Assembly: GCF_004664715.2 (NCBI RefSeq)
Contig: NC_051069.1
Coordinates: forward strand, 686,001 to 750,000
Source: Peromyscus leucopus
Lineage: Eukaryota; Chordata; Mammalia; Rodentia; Cricetidae
DNA: 64,000 nucleotides
Direction of reading: 5' to 3'
A model generated the notes under the pieces. The model had not been told where the DNA came from and did not search any database. It was given only the letters and a program-made list of their open reading frames with translations. Made by a program: the position numbers and the translations under genes. Numbering within the stretch: the stretch's first letter is position 1; each line of letters opens with the position of its first letter. Below, in pieces: positions 12,590 to 22,499 of this stretch.

Positions 12590-12900
12590 GATCAATATTA
12601 TCTGAAAAGCACTGCCCTTGGTGGTTATCGTGACATTGTTTCTCTGCAGTCAGAACTGGCTCTGTAAACCAAATCCAGCAAGACTTCGTTCCTTGACTTG
12701 GAATGAGCCTTTAATTTTCTAACCTTGTCTGCTGTTTAAAAAAAAAAAAAAAAAGCCTTTGGAAGGCATCGCAAGCAGGATTTCCAGGGAGTCTGCTGCT
12801 CTGCACTCCGGCCTCCCTGTTAACCATGTCTATTTACATTTGCATCAGAGGCTTTGACACTTTACATAACTATTCTAAGCAGTCAGTTGTAGGATAAGAG
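12590..12900. promoter_or_regulatory. candidate conserved non-coding element
   Basis: Repeat-free block with GGTGGTTATCGTGACATTG, AAGACTTCGTTCCTTGACTT and an octamer ATTTGCAT at 12837-12844 next to CTATTTAC. An A-run at about 12737-12754 splits it. The motif content resembles the 9.5-10.1 kb block. Function is inferred. Confidence 0.33.
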
Positions 12901-12909
12901 CATCCATCA

Positions 12910-14230
12910 GCTTCTTTTAGAAATGGCTTTCTGTCAAAGAATTGATTTACAGACTTGTGGTAAAGGACTAGACAATCTGAGGTAGATGAGAAAAGAGCAG
13001 GAGAAGGAAGAAAGACTAGATAGAATGATCATAATATATTTTATTCATGTGTGTAATTGCTTTAAAAAAACTTAAAAAGAAAATAGTGGGTTACAGTTTT
13101 TGTCTACATTTATAGAGAAAATACATGTGTCCTAATATTTAGAGGACAGATAGTTAAAGACTTTGCTGAGGTACACTGACAAGAATCAAGTGATGGCATC
13201 CAAAAGCACTTTTATATAAATTTGTTTTCATTGAGTACCTTAGCAATGTTTCCTGCAGAGACTGCAGATTACAGTAAGGCAAATGGAGACTGTACACTTT
13301 ACTCTCCCATTATCAAATCACAGCCAGAAGTAACATTCACAGCACATTTCTGCGGGTCCTACATCTTTGAATTCAATCAACTGTATGCTTGAAAATACTC
13401 AGAAAAAAAACGTAACAACACAAAATTACAGTTAAACAATATAACAACCATTTATATAGCCCTTACATATTATTTAATAATATATGGAGTCTAGAAATTA
13501 TTATTGAAATATAGGTGGGTATGGGTCGATTCTTTGTAAATACTGTGCTGGGTTTTATAAGATACTTGAGTCTTTTGGTTTCCCTGGTCCTAGAGCCAGG
13601 ACCTAGGGACACCTGAGTAGTAGAAGCCAAGAAATGCAGCAAGTAGTCAATCATTTAACTAAAAGTAGTTCATCCCTCCAAAAGTTGAACAAAATTGCCA
13701 TATTATTCACCAGTTGTATTTTATACCCGAGTTAAAAAGAGGGCCAGGAATAAACTTCCATAGTCTGACGTTCTTGGCATTCTTCATGGTTGTAATAAAA
13801 GTTACTATTCACAATTGTCCAAATGATTGAACAAGTATTCACTGGTAAACAAACATAAAGTGAAATATTCATGCAAGGAATTATTTGTGTGCCTTGCATC
13901 TGCTTTAGTGTGGAAGGACCTTGTGCTAATTGAGCGAGTATGCTTGAAGTAAACCAGATATTACAAGACAGATTCTATATCCTTCTGTTTGTAAGGATGC
14001 TCAGCTCCAGAGAAATAGGAAGTACAGTGTTTGGGGATAAGGGCTGAGTTAGAGAAGAAAAGTAGGGAGTTATTTAATAGGTAGTTTTTAGGAAGTGGGC
14101 TCTGAGGTTGGTTATGTAACAGTGACAATACATTTAATTCTTCAAAATGTTTGGAGCCTTGTGTCATGTGTGTGCTGACATGAGAAATGACTGAAGCAAG
14201 GACACTGTAATCAGCAGTTACTTATGTATT
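12910..14230. other. unique DNA, nothing recognised
   Basis: No recognisable mobile element or exon. Two short minus-strand frames (13463-13654 and 13961-14167) lack any gene feature. Confidence 0.4.
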
Positions 14231-14231
14231 T

Positions 14232-14414
14232 ATTACTTAATGTGTATGGTATGTATATGTCAGTGTAGGTGTTGCTGTGTGTGGGAGGGTGGTCAGAGAG
14301 GAACTTTTGGAGTTGATTCTCTTCCTTTCACCACATGGGTTCGAGAGATTGAACTCAAACCATTAGGATGCTTTTCTTAACACCTTTACCTGTTGGACCA
14401 TCTCTCCGGCCCAG
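14232..14414 (-). repeat. B4/B3-type SINE
   Basis: Antisense tRNA-derived SINE. The head at the right edge reads GGACCATCTCTCCGGCCC (antisense of GGGCTGGAGAGATGG). The body contains TTCACCACATGGGTTC and GATTGAACTCAAACCATTAG. It has moderate divergence. Confidence 0.87.
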
Positions 14415-14983
14415 CAGTATTTGGAAATTGGATCAAGGCTTGTCTTTAATGTGTGAGATAGTTTGAGTTCCAGATTACCTTTCTTGATTAATCCATGTCT
14501 TTTATGTACTAAAAATCACAGTGACAAATTACAACTATAGGTTAAACAGGAAACAGTCTGTAAAGGAAAACCTAAATCCTTGTGGACCAGTTGTGTGCTT
14601 TTATTACAGCCTTTCACTTGATGTTGGCATTTGTCCAGCCATTGGAAGATACTGTGAGTCTGAGTCCTTGGCTTACTCACCTTAGTTTTCATAGATACAG
14701 CTACCTTTCCTTATACATGTATGTTTCTTTTGTTTGTTTCCTGTGGTTTTGTAATTATACAATTAGTGCAGAAGTACAAATAGTGCAAAGCAGATATGGG
14801 AGCTGATAAAAATGTTCTTTTGTGCCTCAGCTGGAGGTACAGGCTTTAAGAAAACAGCTTCTAAGCCATGAACTTGGAGTGTGCTGTAAAGATCACTTGT
14901 AATTGTCCAGAGAGAACAGAAAAGCATCAGTGGACCCAAAGGGTTAATTTACTCAGTATATGTTTTTCTAGTCTTTCTACTTT

Positions 14984-15429
14984 TGTAGATGTAACCAACC
15001 GTCTTATTAAATAAGAAACACAGAACCAATGTAAAGAAGAAAGCCGAGAGATCAGAGCTCAGAGCTAAAATCTCACCCTTCTTCCTGTGGTGGTCCTACC
15101 TCTCCGAAAGAGACCTACTTCCTGTGTGTTTGTTTTTATATAGTCTTTCTGTTCTGCCTTATCATTGGTTGTAAACCCAAACACGTGACTGCCTCATCAC
15201 TGCCTGTATGTACAGCCCCCCAGGTCTTAAAGGCGAATGTCTCCAATGCTGGCTGTATCCCTGAACACACAGAGACTTACCTAGCTCTGCCTACCAAGTG
15301 CTGGGATTAAAGGCGTGTGCCACTACTGCCACACTCTTGCTAGGCTCTAATAGCTTTGACCCCTGGGCAACTTTATTTATTAACATACAGTTAAAATCAC
15401 ATTTCAGTACAAATATAATACCACCATAT
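14984..15429 (-). mobile_element. LTR-like composite repeat with embedded B1, copy 1 (minus)
   Basis: Read on the minus strand it starts TATGGTGGTATTATATTTG, then TTAATAAATAAAGTTGCC, then an embedded partial B1 (antisense at about 15258-15330). It continues with a CCAAT motif (ACCAATGATAAGG), a TATA-like TATATAAAAA, and an end reading TTCTTATTTAATAAGAC...CATCTACA. A second copy lies at 42580-43478 in the opposite orientation and shares this order throughout. TG...CA ends, CCAAT and TATA motifs suggest a solo LTR that captured a B1. AAGTA occurs at both edges, with a one-base offset, as a possible target duplication. Confidence 0.72.
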
Positions 15430-15475
15430 ACTTCCCATACTTTTTCTTAAACTCAAATTTTGTGATTTTTTTCAC

Positions 15476-15775
15476 TTAATATTGTAATAGACTGAATGTG
15501 TCTCCCAAAAATTCATATGCTGAAGCCTAACCCCCAGTGTGATGGTATTTATAAGTGGGAGCCTTCGGGAAATTAACTGATCATAAGGCTGCCCATGGTC
15601 CTTATAAAATAGACCCCAGGAAGCTTCCTTGTTCCTGGCTTGTGAGGATACACTCATCCCTGAACCTGAAAACAGTCTCCTAGACAGCAGCAGGTCTTCA
15701 GTATCTAGAACCTGAGCTTCCCACCTTCCAGAATGGTAAGAAGTAAACGTTTGTTGTTGCCACTCAGCCAGAAGA
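15476..15775 (+). mobile_element. MLT1-type LTR (ERVL-MaLR)
   Basis: Matches the mammal-wide MLT1 LTR in order: AATAGACTGAATGTGTCTCC, AATTCATATGCTGAAGCC, TAACCCCCAGTGTGATGG, CTTATAAAATAGACCCCAG (TATA region), and AGAATGGTAAGAAGTAAACG then TTGTTGTTGCCACTCAGCC at the right end. It is ancient and diverged, with no internal retroviral sequence beside it. Confidence 0.82.
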
Positions 15776-15799
15776 AATGAAGGTAGTTAGGGAACAAGC

Positions 15800-16600
15800 A
15801 TGGTCCATGAGTATAAATTTGAAAAACTTGTCAAGGTAGCCCATTATACAGATACTGTGCTGCTTTCTCGTCTGTTATGACTCATTTAAATAATTTATTA
15901 GCAATTTAATATTGACTATTTTATGTATAAAGTTTTATCTGTCTTGATTGTTTCCTACTAATTTCTTGATAGTTACATTGTTTGGTTCAAATTAATGAGG
16001 CTTTTTTTTTTAAAAGGTTCTTTAATATATACAGTGGTGTTTATTGTTTTTGACACATAACATTATTCATTATTTTCTTCCTAGAATTTGGGTTTGGGAA
16101 GTCCTCAGTGTCTAACATATGCAGTGGATTCTAAGCTGATACATGTTGAACAGATACAGTGTTCTGGTCTCTGAACCCTGGCACTCGGTCCTGCTCAGTC
16201 TCTTTTGTACCTTCTTGATTGGTCTGTTTCACCCATGCAGCACTTTCTCCAAGCCTGTCTCCTTCCCAGTTTGTTCTGCCTCTTATGAAGTGTCTGTCAC
16301 ATGTAGTATTTGTCTACCAGCTTTCGCTTTTCCAATTACTTTCAAATTTGGAACAGTGATAGGTACTCTTAAGACATCCCTGAGTAGAACACACTGTCAT
16401 AATTTCAGGTAACTTATCTTTGATGTTACCCTCATTGTGCCATGTTTTCCTTGTTTTGCCAACTAGATTGGAGATAAATTGTTAGCTTTATCAACAGGTA
16501 AACATTTTACATGAACCAAAAAGGAGATCACCAGAGATTATGAAAATCCACACTAAGACTTGGAAGTAACATTTTTTAAAAGGCTCACTACCTAGCAATC
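15800..16600. other. unique DNA, nothing recognised
   Basis: No repeat recognised. The frame at 16143-16412 (89 codons) has no homology signature that I can recall and lacks splice signals. Confidence 0.4.
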
Positions 16601-16603
16601 CTA

Positions 16604-16928
16604 TGGTATTTTAATCTTTGTTCCTTTCCTTTCCCTTTTTCCCTTTCCCTCTCCCTTCTTTCCCTTCTTTCCCTTTCCCTTTTTCCCTTTCCCTTTCCCT
16701 TTTTCCCTTTCCCTTCTTTCCCTTCTTTCCCTTTCCCTTCTTTCCCTTCTTTCCCTTCTTTCCCTTTCCCTTTCCCATTTTGGTTTTTTGAGACAGGGTT
16801 ACTTTGTGTACCCCTGGCTGTCCAGGAACTGGCTCTGTAGACCAGGCTGGCCTTGAACTCACAGAGATCCGCCTGCCTCTACCTCCTGAATGCTGGAATT
16901 AAAGGTATAAACTGGTATTTTAATCTTT
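16604..16928 (-). repeat. B1 SINE with expanded (AAAGGG)n tail and perfect target duplication
   Basis: A reverse B1 body spans about 16785-16908 (GAGACAGGGTTACTTTG ... GCTGGAATTAAAGG). Its tail side (16620-16776) is a CCTTTC/CCCTTT tract, i.e. (AAAGGG)n on the B1 sense strand. The whole unit is bounded by the 16-bp direct repeat TGGTATTTTAATCTTT at 16604-16619 and 16913-16928. The poly-A tail of the insertion therefore probably turned into a hexamer microsatellite. The lysine/glycine-rich minus-strand frame here is a shadow. Confidence 0.95.
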
Positions 16929-17157
16929 TATTCAATAGATATTTATAGATCATGTGCAGTATACTGGGAATCCAAAGGGAACAATGTGGGTAATGTTTTG
17001 CATCCATAGATGTAATGTCTAATACAGCTGTGTCCATAATTTTGGACTTGCGATCTCAATATGATACATAACTATAACAGCATATATTAGTCATATTTTA
17101 AGGACAAATACTAGGTTCTATCTTGTATATACTAAGTTCATACAGTTCAGTGATGTG

Positions 17158-17225
17158 GAATTGTTTTCATTTTACAGTTGAGGCATCTGAGGCTGAGGTA
17201 ATGAATTTACATGGGACTGAACAGT
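17158..17225 (-). repeat. MIR SINE fragment
   Basis: TTTTCATTTTACAGTTGAGG then CATCTGAGGCTGAGGTAATG is the antisense of the MIR core (TTACCTCAGTTTCCTCATCT type). The fragment is short and old. Confidence 0.6.
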
Positions 17226-17728
17226 TTACATCATAACATTCCATTCTGTGTGATTCTCTATTGTAATTTTAGTCAGTATTTTGTGACTTCTGACTCCAAG
17301 TCCAGTATTTTCTTCTTTGTTCTTCTATGTACCTATATGTAATGTGTCTGTCTGTGTTGTGCTCAGAAATGACTTTTCTCTCTTGTGCGAACTATCCAGC
17401 CTGTGGTTATCTCTGCTAGAATGGTTTTTATGATAGGCTTTTTTAAAAAAAGTCTTTCCCCCTAGAATTTACCTATTTCTGCCTAGATAATGTAGATCAC
17501 ACATGCACACACACCTACACACACATTGAAGGTACTTAAACTGTCACCATTCCCCTCTTCCTAAGAAATCTTCACTGGTAGACACATCCCATTATTTTTA
17601 GGTATCGCTAACATCTTTAGTGTCTCAGTCACAACTGATACACAAAGTTTAGTTTGCTCATAGTTTTTTTTTTTGTTGTTGTTTTTTCCTGTGATCCCAG
17701 AAAATGCTGTACTTTCTCAAGATAGAAA

Positions 17729-17845
17729 GGGGTTGGAGAGATTGTTTAGCCATTAAAGATGCTTGCATGTTAGGATGAGGGTTCAGATTCCAGAATCTAC
17801 ATGAATGCAGGGTATGGTGGTCCTCCTGTATTTCCAACCATAGAA
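17729..17845 (+). repeat. B2/B4-type SINE fragment
   Basis: A plus-strand tRNA-like head GGGGTTGGAGAGATTGTTTA is followed by GCCATTAAAGATGCTTGC, GGGTTCAGATTCCAGAATC and the B1-like ATGCAGGGTATGGTGGTCC. The copy is diverged. The 147-codon minus-strand frame 17658-18101 crosses this SINE and is not a gene. Confidence 0.7.
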
Positions 17846-18111
17846 ATTGAAGATTGGAGATCCTCAGAATGAGTATAACGACTAACAATTGGTTATATAC
17901 AAGGGAGTTGGTCAAGTAATTAAAATATATTACAGATAGATGGTTGGATATTTTACTTTGGAAAAGAAAATTATAAATATGGAAGAACACTCTTACAGTG
18001 TTGGGTGCTAATGTCAGTTTGAATTCATAGCTCAAAATACATAGTAAGAAACAAATATAGATATAAATGTGGCGTGTAGGTATGTGCACACCATATGTCA
18101 CCCGCTCTGAG

Positions 18112-18735
18112 GATCAGGGATCCTCAGAGCAGTTGAATCCCAGTACCATTCCTTGTGTTTAGACTTTGACTACATACCATCAAAAGGAACAGGCACTCCT
18201 CAGATGTGACTGGTTTAGGGCTATGGCAGAAGAGTACAAGGTGAATGAGGAACCCCCTTTGCTGTGAGGTAAGATGTTTCTAAAGAATGATGACAGCTTG
18301 TTAGAAGATTGGGGAAACTATTGGTCCAATCTGATGCACTTTGAGAGGCAAAATAAGTAATATTAGCTATAGAGTTATAATCGCTTGTATAAAATAGCTA
18401 AGTCATGTTGATGTAAATTCAAAGCTTTATGAAAAACAAGATTTTTACCTTCCCATGAAGTACTTAGAAGTTATAGCTGGGCGAGATAGTTTTCAGTTGG
18501 GAAGCACTACAGATACCACCTTGATGTAATGACTGCTGATAATTCAGATTCCTGTGCCACCTCATAGGATGAATGGAGCAAGTCACATCACTTCAGTGAC
18601 ATCCTTCCAAATATGCATAGCCTGAAATATGCTGACAAAATTGAGAAATTTTTGGCCTGTGACAGCAAGGACCCAACAGTTAAGAAAATGTAAGGGAGCT
18701 AAAGACACTGTGTGATTTAGAACATACTGTTTCCT
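18112..18735. other. unrecognised DNA with small inverted repeat
   Basis: No repeat family was recognised. At 18107-18126 CTGAGGATC and GATCCTCAG form a near-perfect inverted repeat around AGG, a possible small hairpin. No coding features are visible. Confidence 0.4.
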
Positions 18736-18943
18736 AAAGAGTTATTCAAGTGGCTGGGCGGTGGTGGCACACGTCTTTAATCCTAGCACTTAGGAGGCAG
18801 AGCCCGGCGGATCTTTGTGAGTTTGAGGCCAGCCTGGTCTACAGAGCGAGATCCAAGACAGGCAACAAAACAACATGGAGAAACCCTGTCTCGAACCACC
18901 CCCCCCCCAAAAAAAAAAAAAGAAAGAAAAAGAGTTATTCAAG
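18736..18943 (+). repeat. B1 SINE with perfect 15-bp target duplication
   Basis: The body at 18751-18910 reads TGGCTGGGCGGTGGTGGCAC ... GAGGCCAGCCTGGTCTACAG ... GAAACCCTGTCTCGAA, then a C-run and A-rich tail. AAAGAGTTATTCAAG flanks it at 18736-18750 and 18929-18943. The C9-10 run between body and tail is unusual. The plus-strand frame in it is SINE-derived. Confidence 0.97.
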
Positions 18944-19227
18944 CAACATTGATGGTTAAAAACAGTAACCGTGTAAAGGTTAATTAGGTCGTTTTGGTCT
19001 GCTGTGTACTATGCGTGAGCACATACACACTGAAGGTGTCTGTAGACAGTAGAACAGTTGTCTACAGCTGACTTTAAAAATAGTCCCCAAAGAAAAACTT
19101 CCTTTAATTCCAACATTTTTGTGAGTTTAGGACTTTATCTAAAATTAAAACAGCAATCAGGAGGATTATTTAGAATCTGAATGTGGAAATCTTTGAATGA
19201 GTGTTTAAGATCAATGTTGAGAGCTGG

Positions 19228-19460
19228 GGAAATTAAGAGCTTGGCAACAAACATGATGTCCTGAGTGCGGATCCCTAGGACCCATAGAAGAGCTTGGTGT
19301 GGTGGCATGTGGTGGAGGTAATGTTAGCACTTGGGCGTGGGGATATGTCTGGAAACTGATAAAGGAAGATACCTGATATCAACTTTGGCCTCCATGCATA
19401 TGTACACACATATGCATATGACACACAGACACCACCAGATAACACATTAATAAAAACCAA
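19228..19460 (+). repeat. B4-type SINE
   Basis: A plus-strand tRNA-like head (GCTGGGGAAATTAAGAGCTT) is followed by GAGTGCGGATCCCTAGGACC, TGGTGTGGTGGCATGTGG (B1-like part), TTTGGCCTCCATGCATATG and an A/C-rich tail with ACACACAGACACC. Moderately diverged. Confidence 0.72.
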
Positions 19461-19734
19461 TGTTGTATCCATGTAAGGAAAAAAAGTCCTCTTCACCTGC
19501 TAGAGCCCTATAAACAGCGTGGCTAAAGACAGGATAACAGGAGAAGCACAAGTTTACTAATGTGTAACACACTACCATGTGTGCATCCAGAAATCAGTCA
19601 TTCAAAGGGATGGCTAGAGCTGACTTGCTTGAGGGAAGAAAAACACTTAGGGAAGCAGATGACTTTTTTAGTAACTGTTTATCTGTGCATGGTGCTGAAT
19701 CCTGTCTACAGGATTGGGGCTTTTCCTATGGAGA

Positions 19735-19913
19735 TTTTTTTTTTTTTTTTTTGAGAAATTCTGCTTTTAAACAGATAAAGGATTTTAAGAACTCATACTT
19801 GCAACACAAAATGATTGTGACAGATTCTCGATGTATAACCCAGGCTGGCTTCAAACACTGAATCCCTGCCTCAGCTTCTTAAGTGCTAGAATTACATGTG
19901 TACATCCTTCCCC

Positions 19914-19946
<33 letters not shown>
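19735..19946 (-). repeat. diverged B1-like SINE with T- and A-runs
   Basis: A T-run at 19735-19752 is followed by antisense B1 words ACAGATTCTCGATGTATAAC, CCAGGCTGGCTTCAAACACTG and TAAGTGCTAGAATTACATGT. A pure run of about 29 A follows at 19918-19946, which does not fit a minus-strand B1 and probably belongs to another insertion. Confidence 0.65.
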
Positions 19947-19948
<2 letters not shown>

Positions 19949-19949
19949 C

Positions 19950-20788
19950 TTAGGCCAGTATGACCTGCTTTGCAGCTGTGCCCCAGTCCACTTTCAACGC
20001 TCTCATAAGTTATCCTTAAGTTTCTGAACAGTTGACTGCAGTGCTGCTGCTGCTGCTGTTGGAACGTGGAATTGTCTGAACGGCTAGTTATGGTGAGAGA
20101 GTAGGTGAGGGCTTACTTACGTCCTTGGACCAACTCAAGCCGAGGTAGCGGCAGTTGTTGGTGAAAAGGAAGGGATGGATGTGAGGCATGTCCTAAGAGT
20201 TGTCTTTGGGGTGCGTAAACATCTGAGTGTAAACTACAGGGGGCAGTGGATGGTACTTAGTGCAAATAGACTTAGTTTCTGACCAGCATTGTTGGTGTTC
20301 CTGAGCTTTCTTGCAGATAATGACATAGTTCTACTTTATTTTGTAATATATATTTATTTGAAAAAAGGAGGACTTAGCGTGTGCTCTGTACATTATTATT
20401 TGTTTCACTGCTCCATTTACTTATTGTGTAAACAAATAACATGACCAACTACATAGGCATCTAAAACTCTTTACCATAGATGCTCCTTTTACCAGAATTT
20501 ATGTTCATGGTGTCTGATTTGTAATGATGATGTGGTGTGTCTGTAAAGGATATATTATGTGTGTTTTAAAAATTGCCTTTTCTACATTAGGTATAAAACA
20601 TCTTATTGAAAATCAAAATATCAATGGTTTGAAAGAAAATAAGAACATTTATGTAGTATCACCAAAGATAGACTTCTTTACTCTTCGACATTCAAAGTTT
20701 AGAGATGACAGATACCACACAGTGGAGTTGGGCTTAGAGACTGTGTCTGTTTCATTCTGAGTCTGTCATTTCTTCCGTTTGAAAGTCT
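19950..20788. other. unique DNA with a short CTG run
   Basis: No element recognised apart from a short CTGCTGCTGCTGCTG tract near 20042-20058. A small plus-strand frame at 20524-20760 has no gene features. Confidence 0.4.
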
Positions 20789-21113
20789 GCCTACTGTGGG
20801 AACCCGTTTTCGGGTTCCTCATGTCTTTACCCAGCAGGTCCGCATAGAGGATGATCAGGACCACGGGCCCGAGTGCAGGTGTCTGAGATGTTCTGCACTT
20901 GGCTGTGCTGGGGGAGGAGGTCTTTTGCTTCATCCCTGGGCATCTCTATAAATACCCTGGGTCAGAGACAGTCGGGCCCATTGGAATAGGTTCCAGGCCC
21001 TCTCGAGGCTATCCTTTTTTCTATCTGTTTATCTCACAATCTAAATCCTTCTATCTAATATTTTCTGCTGCTCGGACTCAAGAGAACTCTGGGGAACTGT
21101 CCCCACAGCCTAC
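20789..21113 (+). mobile_element. solo LTR of an endogenous retrovirus, class II (ERVK-like)
   Basis: A 313-bp element (20795-21107) begins TGTGGGAACC and ends GTCCCCACA, giving TG...CA with inverted ends TGTGGG/CCCACA. It is flanked by the 6-bp direct repeat GCCTAC (20789-20794 and 21108-21113). Six-base duplications are typical of class II elements. A TATA box, CTCTATAAATACC, lies at about 20944. Near the 5' end GGAACCCG-TTTT-CGGGTTCC (20799-20818) is a perfect hairpin. No gag, pol or env sequence is adjacent, so it is a solo LTR left by recombination. Family name not determined. Confidence 0.88.
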
Positions 21114-21129
21114 TTGTTTAATGTTTTAA

Positions 21130-21775
21130 CCATGTATCACCCATTTCTCATACTGATATTTCTCTGGTTGACAAGGAGGTTTGACACTTCATGTGGACAT
21201 GTGAACTGGCTTGTGTGTTCTAAAAGCAGTTTGCTGGTCGTTAAGAGCTTGTACATCTGCCCCTGTGAATTGCACTGTGGGGAGTAATTGGAGTAAATAG
21301 TCAAAACTGGTCAATCTGTGACACATGCTAGATGGGGACTTAAGTCCAGAAAGAGGAGTGTTGCAATGCAGGGCAAAAAGTAAAAGTACTCGGAGGAAAG
21401 GATGTGTTTTCTTGTGGCTCACTCAAGTGGAGTTTGTCTTTGGAACCTCCCTGCCCCCGTGTCTGCAGCCCCTTCTGTCTTCTGTGTATGTGTAAGGAGA
21501 GTTTCCAAGGGCCCCAATGACCATGCTGCCCTAAGTGTATCCCAGCTTGTTCCTCCGTACTCAGCTTTTACTCTAGTTGTTTCTCCAGTGAATTAGCCTC
21601 AGTTCCCCAAGAGTACCACTACAGAAATGAGCACTGGGGGGTGGGGTGCAGTGCAAGGAATCAGGACCCCAGTCTTAGCAGTCTGCTCAGCTTCTGCAGC
21701 CCATGGGTCATTTAGTGACCTAAATGATCCTTAGTCACTTCCTTTTCTGTTCTTTTTCGTGTCTTTACTGCCCCC
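21130..21775. other. unique DNA, nothing recognised
   Basis: Slightly more GC-rich than its surroundings. Overlapping short frames on both strands (21189-21596) lack coding support. Confidence 0.4.
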
Positions 21776-21778
21776 ACA

Positions 21779-21921
21779 CCCCAGACAGGCTCTCTTTATG
21801 TAATCCCGGGTATCATGGAACTTGCTATATAGACTAGGCTGGCTAGCCTCAAACACAGATATCTGCCTGCCTCTGTCTCGCAAGTGGTGGGGTTAAAGAG
21901 GGTGTGCCACCACACCTGGCA
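21779..21921 (-). repeat. diverged B1 SINE
   Basis: Reverse B1: CCAGACAGGCTCTCTTTATG, CATGGAACTTGCTATATAGA, TATCTGCCTGCCTCTGTCTC and GTGTGCCACCACACCTGGC. A CTAGGCTGGCTAGCC duplication lies in the middle. Confidence 0.88.
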
Positions 21922-22299
21922 TAGTAATTTTATTTTCAAAATGAGTTTCGGGAAACTGTGGTATCAATTGAAACAATGTATATATTAAATATGGCTTGAA
22001 TATATGATATGTCTATAATTGTGGCATTTAAAGGGGTGGGCTTTATAATTTTTTTGTATTTTAAAAAGTGTCTTGATTATCAAAATGGCAGAATTTTAGT
22101 GGCTATTTCAGAAATAGGATGAAGAGAGTTGGAATAGGTAGGTAGGGTTACATTGTAACAAGAGGACAGTTCACTGATCCTTCTCAAAGCTGTTAGTATT
22201 CTCACGATCCACACCATACATAAGATAGGATAGAGCCAAAGAGGGGTCTGACCAGTCACCTAAGCACATTAGTCACTACTGCTACTGCTGTTACCATAA

Positions 22300-22495
22300 C
22301 CCCCTCACCCCACACCCAGGGCCTCACACACGCTAGTTAAGTACCCTACACAAACCTATACCCCAGACTTCTTTTTACTATTTTAAGAAAGGGTGGTATT
22401 GAACTGTCCAGATCAACTCACTCTGCACCACTGACAGTTCTTAAGCCTGTGGTCCTCCTGCCTCAGCTCTCCAAGCAGATGTATGGTGTGGACCG
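22300..22495 (-). repeat. B4-type composite SINE (ID-like plus B1-like parts)
   Basis: CACCCAGGGCCTCACACACGC, then CTAGTTAAGTACCCTACAC, is an antisense ID-like segment (22315-22365). It is followed by B1-like GGTGGTATTGAACTGTCCAG and GGTCCTCCTGCCTCAGCTC. The order ID-B1 is that of B4/RSINE-type elements. Confidence 0.6.
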
Positions 22496-22499
22496 TGAG

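Noticed and set aside
16611..16862. Lysine/glycine-rich (GKKGKKGK) protein-like frame
   Set aside because: Translation of the (AAAGGG)n tract and the B1 body.
17658..18101. Longest open frame (147 codons, minus strand)
   Set aside because: Crosses a B2/B4-type SINE and the T-run at 17667. No domain, no splice signals. Chance frame.
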